From assembly GCA_003075315.1 (NCBI GenBank), contig QDFQ01000003.1, positions 124,001-188,000 on the forward strand: DNA of 64,000 nucleotides, given 5' to 3'. This DNA comes from Arthrobacter sp. TPD3018. GTDB lineage: Bacteria; Pseudomonadota; Alphaproteobacteria; Sphingomonadales; Sphingomonadaceae. Of the stretch, positions 7,170 through 15,735 are shown in pieces; the first letter of the stretch is position 1; each line of letters starts with the position of its first letter. The translations under genes and the position numbers were made by a program. The notes below the pieces were generated by a model. That model ran no database searches. It saw nothing but the letters and a program-made list of their open reading frames with translations, and was not told the origin of the DNA.

Positions 7170-8012
7170 TCAAGCCCAGTTCGCGCGCGGCGGCAGGCTC
7201 ATCAGGATCGCGTCGATATTGCCGCCGGTCTTCAGCCCGAACAACGTGCCGCGGTCGTAGACCAGGTTGAACTCGGCATAGCGCCCGCGCCATTCGAGCA
7301 TCTGCGCTTCGTCCGCCGCGTCGAAGGCATCGTGCATCCGTCGCCGCACGATGCGTGGATAGACGTCGAGGAACGCCTCACCCACGGCCTGCGTGAACGC
7401 GAAGTCGGCGTCGAAATCGCCCTCCAGATGATCGTAGAAGATGCCGCCGACGCCGCGATGCACCTTCCGGTGGGGCAAGTAGAAGTAATCGTCCGCCCAC
7501 GCCTTGAAGCGCGGATAATAGTCCGCCCCATGCGCGTCGCACGCCGCCTGCAGGACGGCATGAAACTCCGCCGTGTCACCCTCGACTGGCAGCGGCGGGT
7601 TGAGATCGGCACCGCCGCCGAACCATTGCTTGGTCGTGCGCAGGAAGCGCGTGTTCATATGCACCGCCGGAACGTGCGGATTGGCCATGTGCGCGACCAG
7701 GCTGATCCCGGTCGCGAAGAAGCGGGGGTCCTCGCCGGCGCCGTGAATCGTCTTGCCGAACTCGCCCTCAAACGTGCCGCCGACGGTCGAGACGTTGACG
7801 CCGACCTTCTCGAACACCTTCCCCTTCATCACGCCGCGCACACCGCCGCCGCCCGGCTCGCCCGACGGATCGACCCGATCCCAAGGGGTATAATCGAACG
7901 CCGCATCCGACCCCGCCTCGCGCTCGATGCTCTCGAACGCGGCGCAGATGCGGTCCCGCAGCGATTCGAACCAGTGGCGGGCGGCGGTCTGTTGGTCGTC
8001 GAGGGTCAGCAT
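7170..8012 (-). CDS. hemF: Oxygen-dependent coproporphyrinogen III oxidase
   Basis: A 280-residue cytosolic enzyme of heme synthesis that oxidatively decarboxylates coproporphyrinogen III to protoporphyrinogen IX. Family blocks are clear: GGGGVRGVMKGKVFEKVGVN (about 54-73), MNTRFLRT, FGGGADLNP, FYLPHRKVHRGVGGIFYDHL and the C-terminal EFNLVYDRGTLFGLKTGGN. Length is normal for bacterial HemF. It sits in the middle of the trmL/NUDIX/hemF/GNAT minus-strand run, 51 bases after the NUDIX gene. The oxygen-dependent form fits the aerobic lifestyle suggested by petABC and carotenoid genes. Confidence 0.95.
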   Translation of the reverse strand: MLTLDDQQTAARHWFESLRDRICAAFESIEREAGSDAAFDYTPWDRVDPSGEPGGGGVRGVMKGKVFEKVGVNVSTVGGTFEGEFGKTIHGAGEDPRFFATGISLVAHMANPHVPAVHMNTRFLRTTKQWFGGGADLNPPLPVEGDTAEFHAVLQAACDAHGADYYPRFKAWADDYFYLPHRKVHRGVGGIFYDHLEGDFDADFAFTQAVGEAFLDVYPRIVRRRMHDAFDAADEAQMLEWRGRYAEFNLVYDRGTLFGLKTGGNIDAILMSLPPRANWA

Positions 8013-8063
8013 GTGCGGAGGCTTAGCGGCGCGGGGGAGGGGGTGTCGATGGGGCGGATTGTC

Positions 8064-8483
8064 CTACGCCCACGCAGCAGTCTTATCGAGGGAGCGAAAT
8101 ATGGGGCGATAGTCCTCGACAGCCAGCCCCGGCAATGCGGCAGCCTCGCGTGGGTCGAACCAGCGAAGATCAACGTGTTCGTCTCCGCATCGTCTGATCG
8201 CACCCTCCCATTGATCGACGACGAACAGGTCTAGTCGGGCGTAACCTTCGGCAGGATCGTGCAGAGGAATCGTCCACGACGGTCCAATACGGGTCGGCTT
8301 GATATCGACCTCTTCCTGCAACTCGCGGGCGAGCGCATCGAGTGGCGATTCACCCGCTTCGACATGGCCTCCGATTACGTCCCATGTGTTCGGGCATGAC
8401 CGCCGGTCCGGCGCTCGCAACCCTAGAAGCAGCGAGCGGCCATCGAAGATCATGGCACCCACAAGGGCTACGACGTTTTCCAT
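8064..8483 (-). CDS. NUDIX hydrolase
   Basis: A 139-residue NUDIX enzyme that would hydrolyse a nucleoside diphosphate linked to another moiety, substrate unknown. The Nudix box is GHVEAGESPLDALARELQEE followed by VDI; the glycine that normally follows EE-x is replaced by Asp, while the metal-binding Glu residues are present. ATG 8483 is preferred to an upstream GTG at 8498 because it begins two bases after the trmL stop. The base composition looks less GC-rich than its neighbours, which may indicate later acquisition. Confidence 0.82.
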   Translation of the reverse strand: MENVVALVGAMIFDGRSLLLGLRAPDRRSCPNTWDVIGGHVEAGESPLDALARELQEEVDIKPTRIGPSWTIPLHDPAEGYARLDLFVVDQWEGAIRRCGDEHVDLRWFDPREAAALPGLAVEDYRPIFRSLDKTAAWA

Positions 8484-8485
8484 GT

Positions 8486-8947
8486 TCACCCCGGCCACCC
8501 GCCCGTCTGCCGCAGCGCCTCCGCCGCGACGATCGCGGCGGACACGGACAGGTTCATCGACCTGAGCCCCGGCGCCATCGGGATCACCACCCGCGCGTCC
8601 GCCCGTGCGTGCACCTCCTCCGGCACGCCCGCGCTCTCGCGGCCGAACAGCAGCACGTCGTCCGGCCGGAAGGCAAAGTCATGCAGCGGCGTCGCCCCAC
8701 GCGTCGTCAGTAGTACCAGCCGCCCCGTCGCCTGCCCCTGAAACGTTTCCCAATCCGCGTGCCGGGTGACGGAGACATGGTCGATATAGTCCATCGCCGC
8801 CCGCGCGACGCGCTTGTCGTCCCACTGGAATCCCATCGGCTCGATCAGGTCCAGCGCGACCCCCAGGCAGGCGGCGGTGCGCATCACCGCGCCGACATTG
8901 CCGGCGATATCGGGCTGGTAGAGGGCGAGGCGCAGGGGGCTGGTCAT
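8486..8947 (-). CDS. trmL: tRNA (cytidine(34)-2'-O)-methyltransferase
   Basis: A 153-residue SPOUT-class methyltransferase that 2'-O-methylates the wobble base of certain leucine tRNAs. The trefoil-knot motifs are intact: YQPDIAGNVGAVMRTAACLG (10-29), LLFGRESAGVPEEVH and VVIPMAPGLRSMNLSVSAAI. Length matches TrmL. It is the first gene of the minus-strand run and is divergent from petA, with a 158-base gap between them holding the putative petABC promoter. Confidence 0.92.
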   Translation of the reverse strand: MTSPLRLALYQPDIAGNVGAVMRTAACLGVALDLIEPMGFQWDDKRVARAAMDYIDHVSVTRHADWETFQGQATGRLVLLTTRGATPLHDFAFRPDDVLLFGRESAGVPEEVHARADARVVIPMAPGLRSMNLSVSAAIVAAEALRQTGGWPG

Positions 8948-8990
8948 GGCCCGCGTCCTTAGCGACGGGCCGGGCGGCCGTAAAATGCTG

Positions 8991-9019
8991 TTGGCAAAGC
9001 GCAGCGGCGCCGTCTATCA
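8991..9019 (+). promoter_or_regulatory. Putative promoter of petABC
   Basis: TTGGCA (8991-8996) and CTATCA (9014-9019) are separated by 17 bases. The -10 lies in CGTCTATCAGGC, which recurs exactly in front of glpX at 51791-51802 with a TTG-type hexamer at a similar distance. Inferred promoter; leader about 85 bases. Confidence 0.4.
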
Positions 9020-9105
9020 GGCGAGCAGCCCGCCGTGGGGACGGCAGGGTTCGGTGGGGCTGCACTCCGGCACTTCCGCAAGAACATACGCAAGGGCAGA
9101 GACGA

Positions 9106-9687
9106 ATGGCGATTGACGACATGGTACCTCCCGGTGAATCGCCGGCGCCGTTCCACGAGGAAGTCCACGATCCCCGCCGTCGCGATTTCATCAATATCGC
9201 CGCCGTGTCGTTCGCCGGGGTGGGCGCGCTCGCGATCGTGCTGCCGCTCATCAACCAGATGAACCCGTCGGCGGACGTGCTGGCGCTGTCGACCACCGAG
9301 GTCGATCTGTCCAAGATCCAGCCGGGCCAGGCGATCAAGGCGCAGTTCCGCAAGCAGCCGCTGTTCGTGCGCAACCTGACGCCGAAGGAAATCGCCGAGG
9401 CGAATGCGGTCGACATCAAGACGCTGCGCGATCCCCAGACGCTCGCCGAACGCACCAAGCCGGGCAAGGAAAACTGGCTCATCACCTTGGGCGTCTGCAC
9501 CCACCTCGGCTGCGTGCCGCTGGGCGCGGGCGAGGGTGAGAACAAGGGGCCGTTCGGCGGCTATTTCTGCCCGTGCCACGGCTCGGCGTACGACACCGCG
9601 GCGCGCATTCGCCAGGGACCGGCGCCCAAGAATCTGCATGTGCCCGATTATGCGTTCAACTCCGACACCGTCGTGACGGTCGGTTAA
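9106..9687 (+). CDS. petA: Ubiquinol-cytochrome c reductase iron-sulfur subunit (Rieske)
   Basis: A 193-residue Rieske protein of the cytochrome bc1 complex that takes electrons from ubiquinol at the Qo site. The 2Fe-2S ligand boxes are CTHLGC (131-136) and CPCHGS (155-160). A twin-arginine motif DPRRRDF (22-28) precedes the single membrane anchor (about 31-50), as expected for Tat-dependent insertion of a folded Fe-S protein. It is the first gene of petA-petB-petC with 16 and 24 base gaps. A GCAAGGGCAGAG sequence provides the ribosome binding site. Confidence 0.97.
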   Translation: MAIDDMVPPGESPAPFHEEVHDPRRRDFINIAAVSFAGVGALAIVLPLINQMNPSADVLALSTTEVDLSKIQPGQAIKAQFRKQPLFVRNLTPKEIAEANAVDIKTLRDPQTLAERTKPGKENWLITLGVCTHLGCVPLGAGEGENKGPFGGYFCPCHGSAYDTAARIRQGPAPKNLHVPDYAFNSDTVVTVG

Positions 9688-9703
9688 GGGAAAGGTAGAA
9701 CAG

Positions 9704-10990
9704 ATGAGCTTTCCCTGGGCCAAGCATTACGAACCCAAGCAGCCGCTGATGCGCTGGCTGGACGAGAAGCTGCCGCTGCCGCGCCTCGTCTACAACGCCG
9801 TCGGTGCGGGCTATCCGGTGCCGCGCAACCTCAACTATTTCTGGAACTTCGGCGTTCTCGCCGGCGCCGCGCTCGCGATCCAGATCATCACCGGCATCGT
9901 GCTGGCGATGCATTATGCCGCCAATGCGGGCGTTGCCTTCGGTTCGGTCGAAAGCATCATGCGCGACGTCAACGCCGGCTGGTTCCTGCGCTATGCGCAC
10001 GCCAACGGCGCGTCGATGTTCCTCGCCGTGGTCTACATCCACATCGGCCGCGGTCTCTATTACGGCTCGTACAAGGCGCCGCGCGAGATGGTGTGGCTGC
10101 TCGGCGTCGTCATCTTCCTGCTGATGATGGCCACCGCGTTCATGGGCTATGTGCTCCCCTGGGGGCAGATGAGCTTCTGGGGTGCGCAGGTCATCACCGG
10201 CTTCTTCTCGGCGATCCCGCTGGTCGGCGAAACGATCCGCGTGTGGCTGCTGGGCGGCTATGCGCCGGACAATGCGACGCTCAACCGCTTCTTCTCGCTC
10301 CACTATCTGCTGCCGTTCGTGATTGCGGGCGTCATCATCCTGCACATCTGGGCGCTGCACATCCCGGGGTCGAACAACCCGACCGGCGTCGAGGTGAAGG
10401 GTGAACAGGACACGGTGCCGTTCCATCCCTATTACACGGCGAAGGACGGCGTCGGCGTCGGCGTGTTCATGCTGATCTTCGCGCTGCTGATCTTCTTCAG
10501 CCCGAACCTGCTCGGCCACCCGGACAATTATATCGAGGCGAACCCGCTCTCGACGCCCGCGCACATCGTGCCCGAATGGTACTTTCTGCCGTTCTACGCG
10601 ATTCTGAAGAGCTTCACCGCGAACTTCATCCTGGACGCGAAGCTGTGGGGCGTGCTGGCGATGTTCGGCTCGATCCTGCTGCTGTTCTTCCTGCCTTGGC
10701 TCGACACGTCGCCGGTGCGCTCGGCGAACTACCGTCCGAAGTACCGCATCTTCCTCGGCATCCTGCTGCTCGACGTGCTGGTGCTCGGCTATGTCGGCGG
10801 GGCAGAGGCGAATGCGCGCAACGTGATCCTGGGGCAGATCGCCTCGGCCTATTATTTCGCGCACTTCCTCATCATCCTGCCCTGGGTCGCCCGGTCGGAG
10901 CGTCCGCGCCCGCTGCCCAATTCGATCACCGAAGCGGTGCTGGCAAAGCACGGTGGCACCAGCCTCGCGCACAGCGCGGCGCAAGCCTGA
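9704..10990 (+). CDS. petB: Cytochrome b of the bc1 complex
   Basis: A 428-residue polytopic subunit carrying both b hemes and the quinol oxidation and reduction sites. It has the long N-terminal cytochrome b region with [26 protein letters not shown], the [11 protein letters not shown]o-site motif, and a C-terminal block of further membrane helices. Length is typical of alphaproteobacterial cytochrome b. Located between the Rieske and cytochrome c1 genes, with AAAGGT as ribosome binding site. Confidence 0.97.
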   Translation: MSFPWAKHYEPKQPLMRWLDEKLPLPRLVYNAVGAGYPVPRNLNYFWNFGVLAGAALAIQIITGIVLAMHYAANAGVAFGSVESIMRDVNAGWFLRYAHANGASMFLAVVYIHIGRGLYYGSYKAPREMVWLLGVVIFLLMMATAFMGYVLPWGQMSFWGAQVITGFFSAIPLVGETIRVWLLGGYAPDNATLNRFFSLHYLLPFVIAGVIILHIWALHIPGSNNPTGVEVKGEQDTVPFHPYYTAKDGVGVGVFMLIFALLIFFSPNLLGHPDNYIEANPLSTPAHIVPEWYFLPFYAILKSFTANFILDAKLWGVLAMFGSILLLFFLPWLDTSPVRSANYRPKYRIFLGILLLDVLVLGYVGGAEANARNVILGQIASAYYFAHFLIILPWVARSERPRPLPNSITEAVLAKHGGTSLAHSAAQA

Positions 10991-11014
10991 ACCGACTGGG
11001 GGACAATCAGAACC

Positions 11015-11878
11015 ATGCCTCGCATCATCGCCTCCCTGGTCGGCGCCGCCTTCATCTTCGTCCTCGCGCTCGCGCTCTTCGGCACTGCCAAGACCGCAAT
11101 CGAGGATCCGGCGAAGGAAACCGTCGAACAGCTGTTCCATATGCACCCCGAGAATATCGGGCTGTCGTCGAACGGCTTCTTCGGCAAATATGACAATCAG
11201 CAGCTGCAGCGTGGCTTCCAGGTCTACAAGGAAGTCTGCTCGGCCTGCCACAGCCTGAAGTACGTCGCCTTCCGCGACCTGCAGAAGATCGGCTACAGCG
11301 AACCCGAAGTGAAGGCGATCGCCAACCAGTGGGTGATCGAACAGCCGACGGTGAACCCGGAGACGGGCGAAGCCTCGACGCGCAAGAACGTGGCCAGCGA
11401 TCGCTTCCCGTCGCCCTTCGCCAACGAAGTCGCCGCGCGCGCCGCGAACAACAACGCGCTGCCGCCCGACCTGTCGCTGATGACCAAGGCGCGCCACGAC
11501 GGGTCGAACTACGTTCACGCGCTGCTGATGGGCTATCGCAATCAGGCCGGGTATAAGAACGAGAAGGGCGAAGAGCTGCTCAAGCTGTTCCCGGATGCGG
11601 CGACGCCCAAGGGCCTGCACTTCAATCCGTGGTTCGCGAACCTGAACATCGCGATGCCGCCGCCCCTGACGCAGGACGGTCAGGTGACCTATTCGGACGG
11701 CACCAAGGCGACCAAGGACCAGATGGCGCGCGACGTCGCGGCCTTCCTGACATGGACCGCCGAGCCGAACCTCAACACCCGCCATGGTGCCGGCCTCGCC
11801 GCGGCGCTGTTCCTGCTGGTGTTCTGCTTCCTCGCCTGGGGCGCCTATCAGAACGTCTGGCGCGACATTAAGCATTGA
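11015..11878 (+). CDS. petC: Cytochrome c1 of the bc1 complex
   Basis: A 287-residue c-type cytochrome that passes electrons from the Rieske centre to soluble or membrane-bound cytochrome c. The N-terminus is a signal or anchor segment (residues 4-22). The heme c motif CSACH is at 75-79, and the axial Met is probably in FANLNIAMPPPL. A C-terminal anchor helix (AALFLLVFCFLAWGAY) holds it in the membrane. It closes the petABC operon and is followed by a strong hairpin terminator. Confidence 0.97.
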   Translation: MPRIIASLVGAAFIFVLALALFGTAKTAIEDPAKETVEQLFHMHPENIGLSSNGFFGKYDNQQLQRGFQVYKEVCSACHSLKYVAFRDLQKIGYSEPEVKAIANQWVIEQPTVNPETGEASTRKNVASDRFPSPFANEVAARAANNNALPPDLSLMTKARHDGSNYVHALLMGYRNQAGYKNEKGEELLKLFPDAATPKGLHFNPWFANLNIAMPPPLTQDGQVTYSDGTKATKDQMARDVAAFLTWTAEPNLNTRHGAGLAAALFLLVFCFLAWGAYQNVWRDIKH

Positions 11879-11911
11879 TCCCGATCGCCTGACCGGCGGT
11901 TCGGATGGACG

Positions 11912-11947
11912 GGGCGGGCGGTGCGACAGAGCACCGCCCGCCCTTTT
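11912..11947 (+). terminator. Rho-independent terminator of petABC
   Basis: A perfect 13-bp stem GGGCGGGCGGTGC / GCACCGCCCGCCC with a six-base loop is followed by TTTT (11944-11947), 33 bases after the petC stop. The rest of the gap to apt holds two palindromic repeats and nothing else recognised. Confidence 0.9.
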
Positions 11948-11989
11948 CGTTCGCGGGCGGGCTAGAATACGACCGCGCCCCACTCTCCC

Positions 11990-12084
11990 CGTCATTCCCG
12001 CGAAGGCGGGAATCCAGACGCGCTACCGTCGCACCTCCAGCCCCGAAGTCAGAGGTTATGGAGTCCCGCCTGCGCGGGAATGAC
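11990..12084. repeat. Two-armed palindromic repeat, CGTCATTCCCGC type
   Basis: Left arm CGTCATTCCCGCGAAGGCGG and right arm ending GCCTGCGCGGGAATGACG, inverted copies separated by a variable centre. Same class as 4223, 43752 and 51641. Confidence 0.9.
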
Positions 12085-12116
12085 GGTTGTGGGGAGGCAT
12101 CGGGCATACCTTCGTT

Positions 12117-12221
12117 CGTCATCGCGGCGCACGCCGGAATCCATGGACGGGATAAGGGAGTGTCGGTGCGCTACCGCCAGCCACGCCGCAGCCATAGATC
12201 CTGGCGTGCGCCGGGATGACG
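12117..12221. repeat. Two-armed palindromic repeat, CGTCATCCCGGCG type
   Basis: Left arm CGTCATCGCGGCGCACGCCG and right arm ending GGCGTGCGCCGGGATGACG. It follows the preceding repeat by 32 bases, the same side-by-side arrangement of two classes as at 4077/4223 and 43611/43752. Confidence 0.87.
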
Positions 12222-12273
12222 GAGGGGGGCGTCTCCCATTGACCCCGCACCCGCCACACGCGACAGCACCCCC

Positions 12274-12804
12274 ATGAACGACGATCTGAAAGCGCTGATC
12301 CGCACGATCCCGGACTTTCCCAAGCCCGGCATCCAGTTCCGCGACATCACCACGCTGCTGCTCGATCCCGCCGGCCTCGCCGCGACGATCGACCGCATGG
12401 TCGCCGCCACCACCGGCCCCGTCGACCTGATCGCCGGGATCGAAGCCCGCGGCTTCCTGTTCGCGGCAGCGCTTGCCGTGCCCCTGAAGGCCGGCGTGCT
12501 GCTGATCCGCAAGGACGGTAAGCTTCCCGGCGCGACGATCGCCGAAGATTATGCGCTCGAATATGGGCAGGACCGGATCGCGATGCACGAAGATGCGCTG
12601 GTGCCCGGCCAGCGCGTGCTGCTGGTCGACGACCTGATCGCCACCGGCGGCACCGCGCGCGCCGCGGTACGGCTGCTACGCAAGGCGGGCGCCGTCGTCG
12701 ACCAGGCGCAATTCGTCATCGACCTGCCTGACCTCGGCGGTGCAGACGCCCTGCGCGCCGAAGGCGTGCAGGCCGACGCGCTGTTCGCGTTCGAGGGGCA
12801 CTGA
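12274..12804 (+). CDS. apt: Adenine phosphoribosyltransferase
   Basis: A 176-residue purine salvage enzyme that makes AMP from adenine and PRPP. The PRPP-binding signature VLLVDDLIATGGTA is at 115-128, and the N-terminal IRTIPDFPKPGIQFRDIT is characteristic of Apt and not of xanthine or hypoxanthine enzymes. Length is normal. It stands alone between two palindromic repeats and a stress-type promoter for the next gene; no clear promoter of its own was recognised. Confidence 0.95.
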   Translation: MNDDLKALIRTIPDFPKPGIQFRDITTLLLDPAGLAATIDRMVAATTGPVDLIAGIEARGFLFAAALAVPLKAGVLLIRKDGKLPGATIAEDYALEYGQDRIAMHEDALVPGQRVLLVDDLIATGGTARAAVRLLRKAGAVVDQAQFVIDLPDLGGADALRAEGVQADALFAFEGH

Positions 12805-12978
12805 GCGAGGCTCACCCGCACGACGATCCGGCGGGCGAAGGTCTATTTGCCTCGACCCCACCCGCGCACGGGCAGCGCAGTGCTTCGCCGGGTCCGCTGC
12901 GAACGATTAACGACCGCCCAACTCCGTCAGCGGCAGGAGCCGGCCACGCCCCATCGCCCGCTCATCACCCATTCAGCC

Positions 12979-13004
12979 GGAACCCACGACGATCCGCCCT
13001 CGTT
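12979..13004 (+). promoter_or_regulatory. Putative EcfG-type general stress promoter (GGAAC-N17-CGTT)
   Basis: GGAAC (12979-12983) and CGTT (13001-13004) are separated by exactly 17 bases, matching the alphaproteobacterial EcfG (PhyR-controlled) general stress promoter. It points towards the Gly/Tyr-rich gene at 13077 with a leader of about 65 bases. No other match was noticed in the intergenic gaps I checked. The remaining 270-base gap after apt holds nothing else recognised. Confidence 0.6.
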
Positions 13005-13076
13005 GAACGACAATAGGTTGCGTCCCCGATTCGCCAATCCGACTCGCCGGCGCCCTTCGATGATGGGAGAGCATCC

Positions 13077-13739
13077 ATGATCTTCAAGCGTTTGGCATTG
13101 GTCGGCCTGCTGTTCGGCGCCGGCGTCGCGACCAGCGCCTGCACCGACGGCTATGGTTATAGCGGCGTGTCCGTCGGCTACGGCACCGGCGGCTATGGCT
13201 ATTACGACGACGGTTTCGCAGATCCCTATTACGGCGGCTACGGCTATGGCGGCTATCCCAGCTATTTCGGCTGGTACGGCGACTATTATTATCCGGGCAC
13301 CGGTATCTACGTCTATGATCAGTACCGCCGGCCCTACCGGTGGAACGACGGCCAGCGCCGTTATTGGGAGCAGCGCCGCAATCAGTGGCGTGGCGACCGC
13401 AACTTCCGCAACGACTGGAACGGGTTCGACCGTCGCCCTGGCTGGCGCGGCGATCGGCCGGGTGGCCCTGGTGGGCCGGGCGTGGGCAATCCGGGCCGTC
13501 CGGACTGGGGCAATCGCGGCAGTTGGCGCGGCAACCGCCAGAATTTTTCGGGCCAACCCGCGCCAGCGCCCCAGCCGCCGACCGGCGCGGCACCGGCGCC
13601 CAATCCACGACCCAATTGGCAGGGCCAGCGCAACTGGAACGGCAACCGCAATTGGGGCGGGAACCGGAACTGGAACGGCAATCGGAACTGGGGCGGCAGT
13701 CGCGGCGGCGGCCCGCGCGGCGAACGCGGTCGCCGCTGA
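13077..13739 (+). CDS. Gly/Tyr/Asn/Arg-rich secreted protein of unknown function
   Basis: A 220-residue low-complexity protein. The N-terminus is a signal peptide with a possible lipobox (ATSAC, Cys22). Residues 23-85 are rich in Gly and Tyr (YGYGGYPSYFGWYGDYYYPG), the middle has YDQYRRPYRWNDGQRRYW, and the C-terminal 100 residues are Gly/Pro/Asn/Arg-rich with repeated NWNGNRNWGG units. This suggests a surface-exposed, partly disordered envelope protein. I cannot assign a function. GGGAGA precedes the ATG, and the gene lies behind an EcfG-type promoter, suggesting induction under general stress (inference). Confidence 0.75.
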   Translation: MIFKRLALVGLLFGAGVATSACTDGYGYSGVSVGYGTGGYGYYDDGFADPYYGGYGYGGYPSYFGWYGDYYYPGTGIYVYDQYRRPYRWNDGQRRYWEQRRNQWRGDRNFRNDWNGFDRRPGWRGDRPGGPGGPGVGNPGRPDWGNRGSWRGNRQNFSGQPAPAPQPPTGAAPAPNPRPNWQGQRNWNGNRNWGGNRNWNGNRNWGGSRGGGPRGERGRR

Positions 13740-13768
13740 TTGGCGGGGGCGCCGCGCTGCCGGCGCCC

Positions 13769-14215
13769 CTATTGCTCGCGGGTTGCGATCAATCCGTTCG
13801 ACACGAAGGTCATCACCGGCACGTCATGCTGGTTGAACACGGTCATCCGGCTTTTGAAGATGCCCATTTCTGGCCGGCTCGCCGACCGACGCTTTTCCAA
13901 CACCTCGCTTTCGCAGCGTAGGCGATCGCCCGGATAGACCGGCTTCAGCCAGCGCAGTTCGTCGATGCCGGGCGATCCCAGCCCCGCCTGGTCATTGGCC
14001 TTCAGATGCTCGACCAGCATCGCCATCGTCATCGCGCACGTATGCCAGCCGCTCGCCGACAGCCGTCCGAAATGCGTCTGCGCCGCCGCCTCGTCGGACA
14101 GGTGAAAGGGCTGGGGGTCGTATTTCTCGGCAAAGGCGATCACCTCGTCCCGCGTCAGGGTATAATCGCCGAAGCGCGCCGTGCTGCCGACCTCAATGTC
14201 CTCGAAATACTGCAC
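13769..14215 (-). CDS. MaoC family dehydratase
   Basis: A 148-residue hot-dog fold protein related to (R)-specific enoyl-CoA hydratases. The hydratase motif is visible as AFAEKYDPQPFHLSDEAA (Asp-x4-His, about 27-44) followed by FGRLSASGWHTCAM. Length fits a single hot-dog MaoC domain. It starts 11 bases after the preceding NPP-family gene on the same strand, so the two are likely cotranscribed although a functional link is not evident. Confidence 0.88.
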   Translation of the reverse strand: MQYFEDIEVGSTARFGDYTLTRDEVIAFAEKYDPQPFHLSDEAAAQTHFGRLSASGWHTCAMTMAMLVEHLKANDQAGLGSPGIDELRWLKPVYPGDRLRCESEVLEKRRSASRPEMGIFKSRMTVFNQHDVPVMTFVSNGLIATREQ

Positions 14216-14226
14216 CCGTCGCTCTC

Positions 14227-15558
14227 CTATCGTTTGAGCACCTGCCTAAACGGTGCGTCGTTTCCGTCCAGCCCCTGGCCCGCGGGCAGGTTCAGCAGAT
14301 CGCGCAGCAAGGGGTTGATGTCGGTATTGTCGAAGCTGGCCAGGCGCTTGCCGCCGACGAACGCCGGGCCGTTGGCAATGAACAGCGCCGCCATGTCGGG
14401 CGCCTGATTGTCATAGCCATGCGCGCCGCCGCTGAACGAGGTCTTCACCGCCGTCTTGGTGATCATCCAGCCCGGCTCGGCCAGACAGATATAGGGCGGC
14501 ACGCGCGGATTGGTGCCGTAACGCAGTCGCGCCGGGATCTCGCCCTTGCGCCAGCATTGCATGTGCGCGTGGGGTTTCAGCAGCGCCGCCTCCAGCGCCG
14601 GCTGCCGCCCCGGCGTGGGATACAGACCCATATAGGGTCCGCTGTTGAGCGTGCGATACGTGCGCGGGTCCGCGATCTGGTCGATCGCGATCGTGCGCGT
14701 GCTGCTGGTCGCGGACATGCCGTGGTCGGCGACGATGACCAGATTGGCCGGGAGGTTGAGGTCGCGCAGGCCCGCCACCAGCCGCCCGATCTGGCTGTCG
14801 ACCTTGGCGGCGGCCTGTGTCACCTCGGGCGATTGCGGACCATAAGCGTGGCCGGCGCTGTCGACGATGTCGAAATACAGCGTCACGAAGCGCGGCCGGG
14901 TCGCCGCCGGGCGCCGCAGCCAGTCGATCACCGAATCGACCCGCTGTTCGCCCGTCACCGCCTGATTGAACTGCTGCCAGTCCTCGGGCCGGGTGGCATG
15001 TTCGACCGCGCCATGGCTGTCGGGCAGCAACGTGCCGCCCCAGCCGACGTTGGCGCCCGGCCAGAACATCGTCGCGCTGCGGATGCCCGCCTTTTCCGCG
15101 GTGACCCAGATCGGTTCGGCTTGGTTCCACCAGAAGGGATCGTCGTCGGCCATGGTGAAGGTTTCGCCGGGGCGGGCGGCGTCCTCCATCGTGTTGCCGA
15201 CGATGCCGTGGTGGTCGGGCACCTTGCCCGTCACCAGCGTCCAATGATTGGGGAAGGTCACCGACGGGAAGGACGGCCGCATCGACGCCGACACCCCGCC
15301 CGCCGCCAGCGCGTTGAGATTGGGCGTGACGCCACGGTTGAGATAATCGGGCCGGAAGCCGTCGATCGACACGAGGATCGTCACCGGCTGCGTCGTCATC
15401 CGCGGCAGCGGGGCGGGGGGCGCGTCCGGCTCGGCAGGCAGCGCCGCCGTTTGCGGAGGAGCGGGCTGCGTCACCGGCGACAGCGCCGGCGGAGTGGCGG
15501 GCAGCGCGCAGGCACCGAGGGCAAGGGTAGCGAGAAAAGCGGTCGGACGAAGGTTCAC
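14227..15558 (-). CDS. Alkaline phosphatase superfamily ectonucleotide pyrophosphatase/phosphodiesterase (NPP-like) lipoprotein
   Basis: A 443-residue exported phosphodiesterase. The signal peptide ends in a lipobox (ALGAC, Cys17), followed by a Pro/Ala-rich linker (20-55). The catalytic domain begins with VSIDGFRPDYL (metal-binding Asp66) and has the nucleophile Thr101 in FPSVTFPNH, then TGKVPDHHGIVGN, DSAGHAYGP and VADHGMS, all NPP hallmarks. Such enzymes hydrolyse nucleotide or phospholipid phosphodiesters in the periplasm or at the cell surface; the substrate here is unknown. Confidence 0.87.
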   Translation of the reverse strand: MNLRPTAFLATLALGACALPATPPALSPVTQPAPPQTAALPAEPDAPPAPLPRMTTQPVTILVSIDGFRPDYLNRGVTPNLNALAAGGVSASMRPSFPSVTFPNHWTLVTGKVPDHHGIVGNTMEDAARPGETFTMADDDPFWWNQAEPIWVTAEKAGIRSATMFWPGANVGWGGTLLPDSHGAVEHATRPEDWQQFNQAVTGEQRVDSVIDWLRRPAATRPRFVTLYFDIVDSAGHAYGPQSPEVTQAAAKVDSQIGRLVAGLRDLNLPANLVIVADHGMSATSSTRTIAIDQIADPRTYRTLNSGPYMGLYPTPGRQPALEAALLKPHAHMQCWRKGEIPARLRYGTNPRVPPYICLAEPGWMITKTAVKTSFSGGAHGYDNQAPDMAALFIANGPAFVGGKRLASFDNTDINPLLRDLLNLPAGQGLDGNDAPFRQVLKR

Positions 15559-15659
15559 GCGGCGATCACCCCGATCATGGCAGGCCTGCTTGCCTTTAGC
15601 CGCGAGCGGGGAGGGGCGACAAGGGCAGAGCCGGCGGCGCTTCCGTCCGCCCGTGTCTT

Positions 15660-15687
15660 CGTCATCCCCCCGAAGGCGAACATGACG
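15660..15687. repeat. Degenerate half palindromic repeat
   Basis: CGTCATCCCC ... CATGACG, an eroded single-arm element between the NPP gene and ychF. The rest of this 177-base gap shows nothing recognisable. Confidence 0.5.
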
Positions 15688-15735
15688 AAGAGAGGGAAAG
15701 GCGCATCCGACAGGCCGCGCCTCAGCCCCGCTCGC

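Noticed and set aside
9656..11995. A 779-codon open frame on the minus strand opposite petABC
   Set aside because: It is antisense to three highly conserved genes, is rich in Arg/Glu/Asp/His as expected for a shadow frame in high-GC DNA, and has no recognisable domain.
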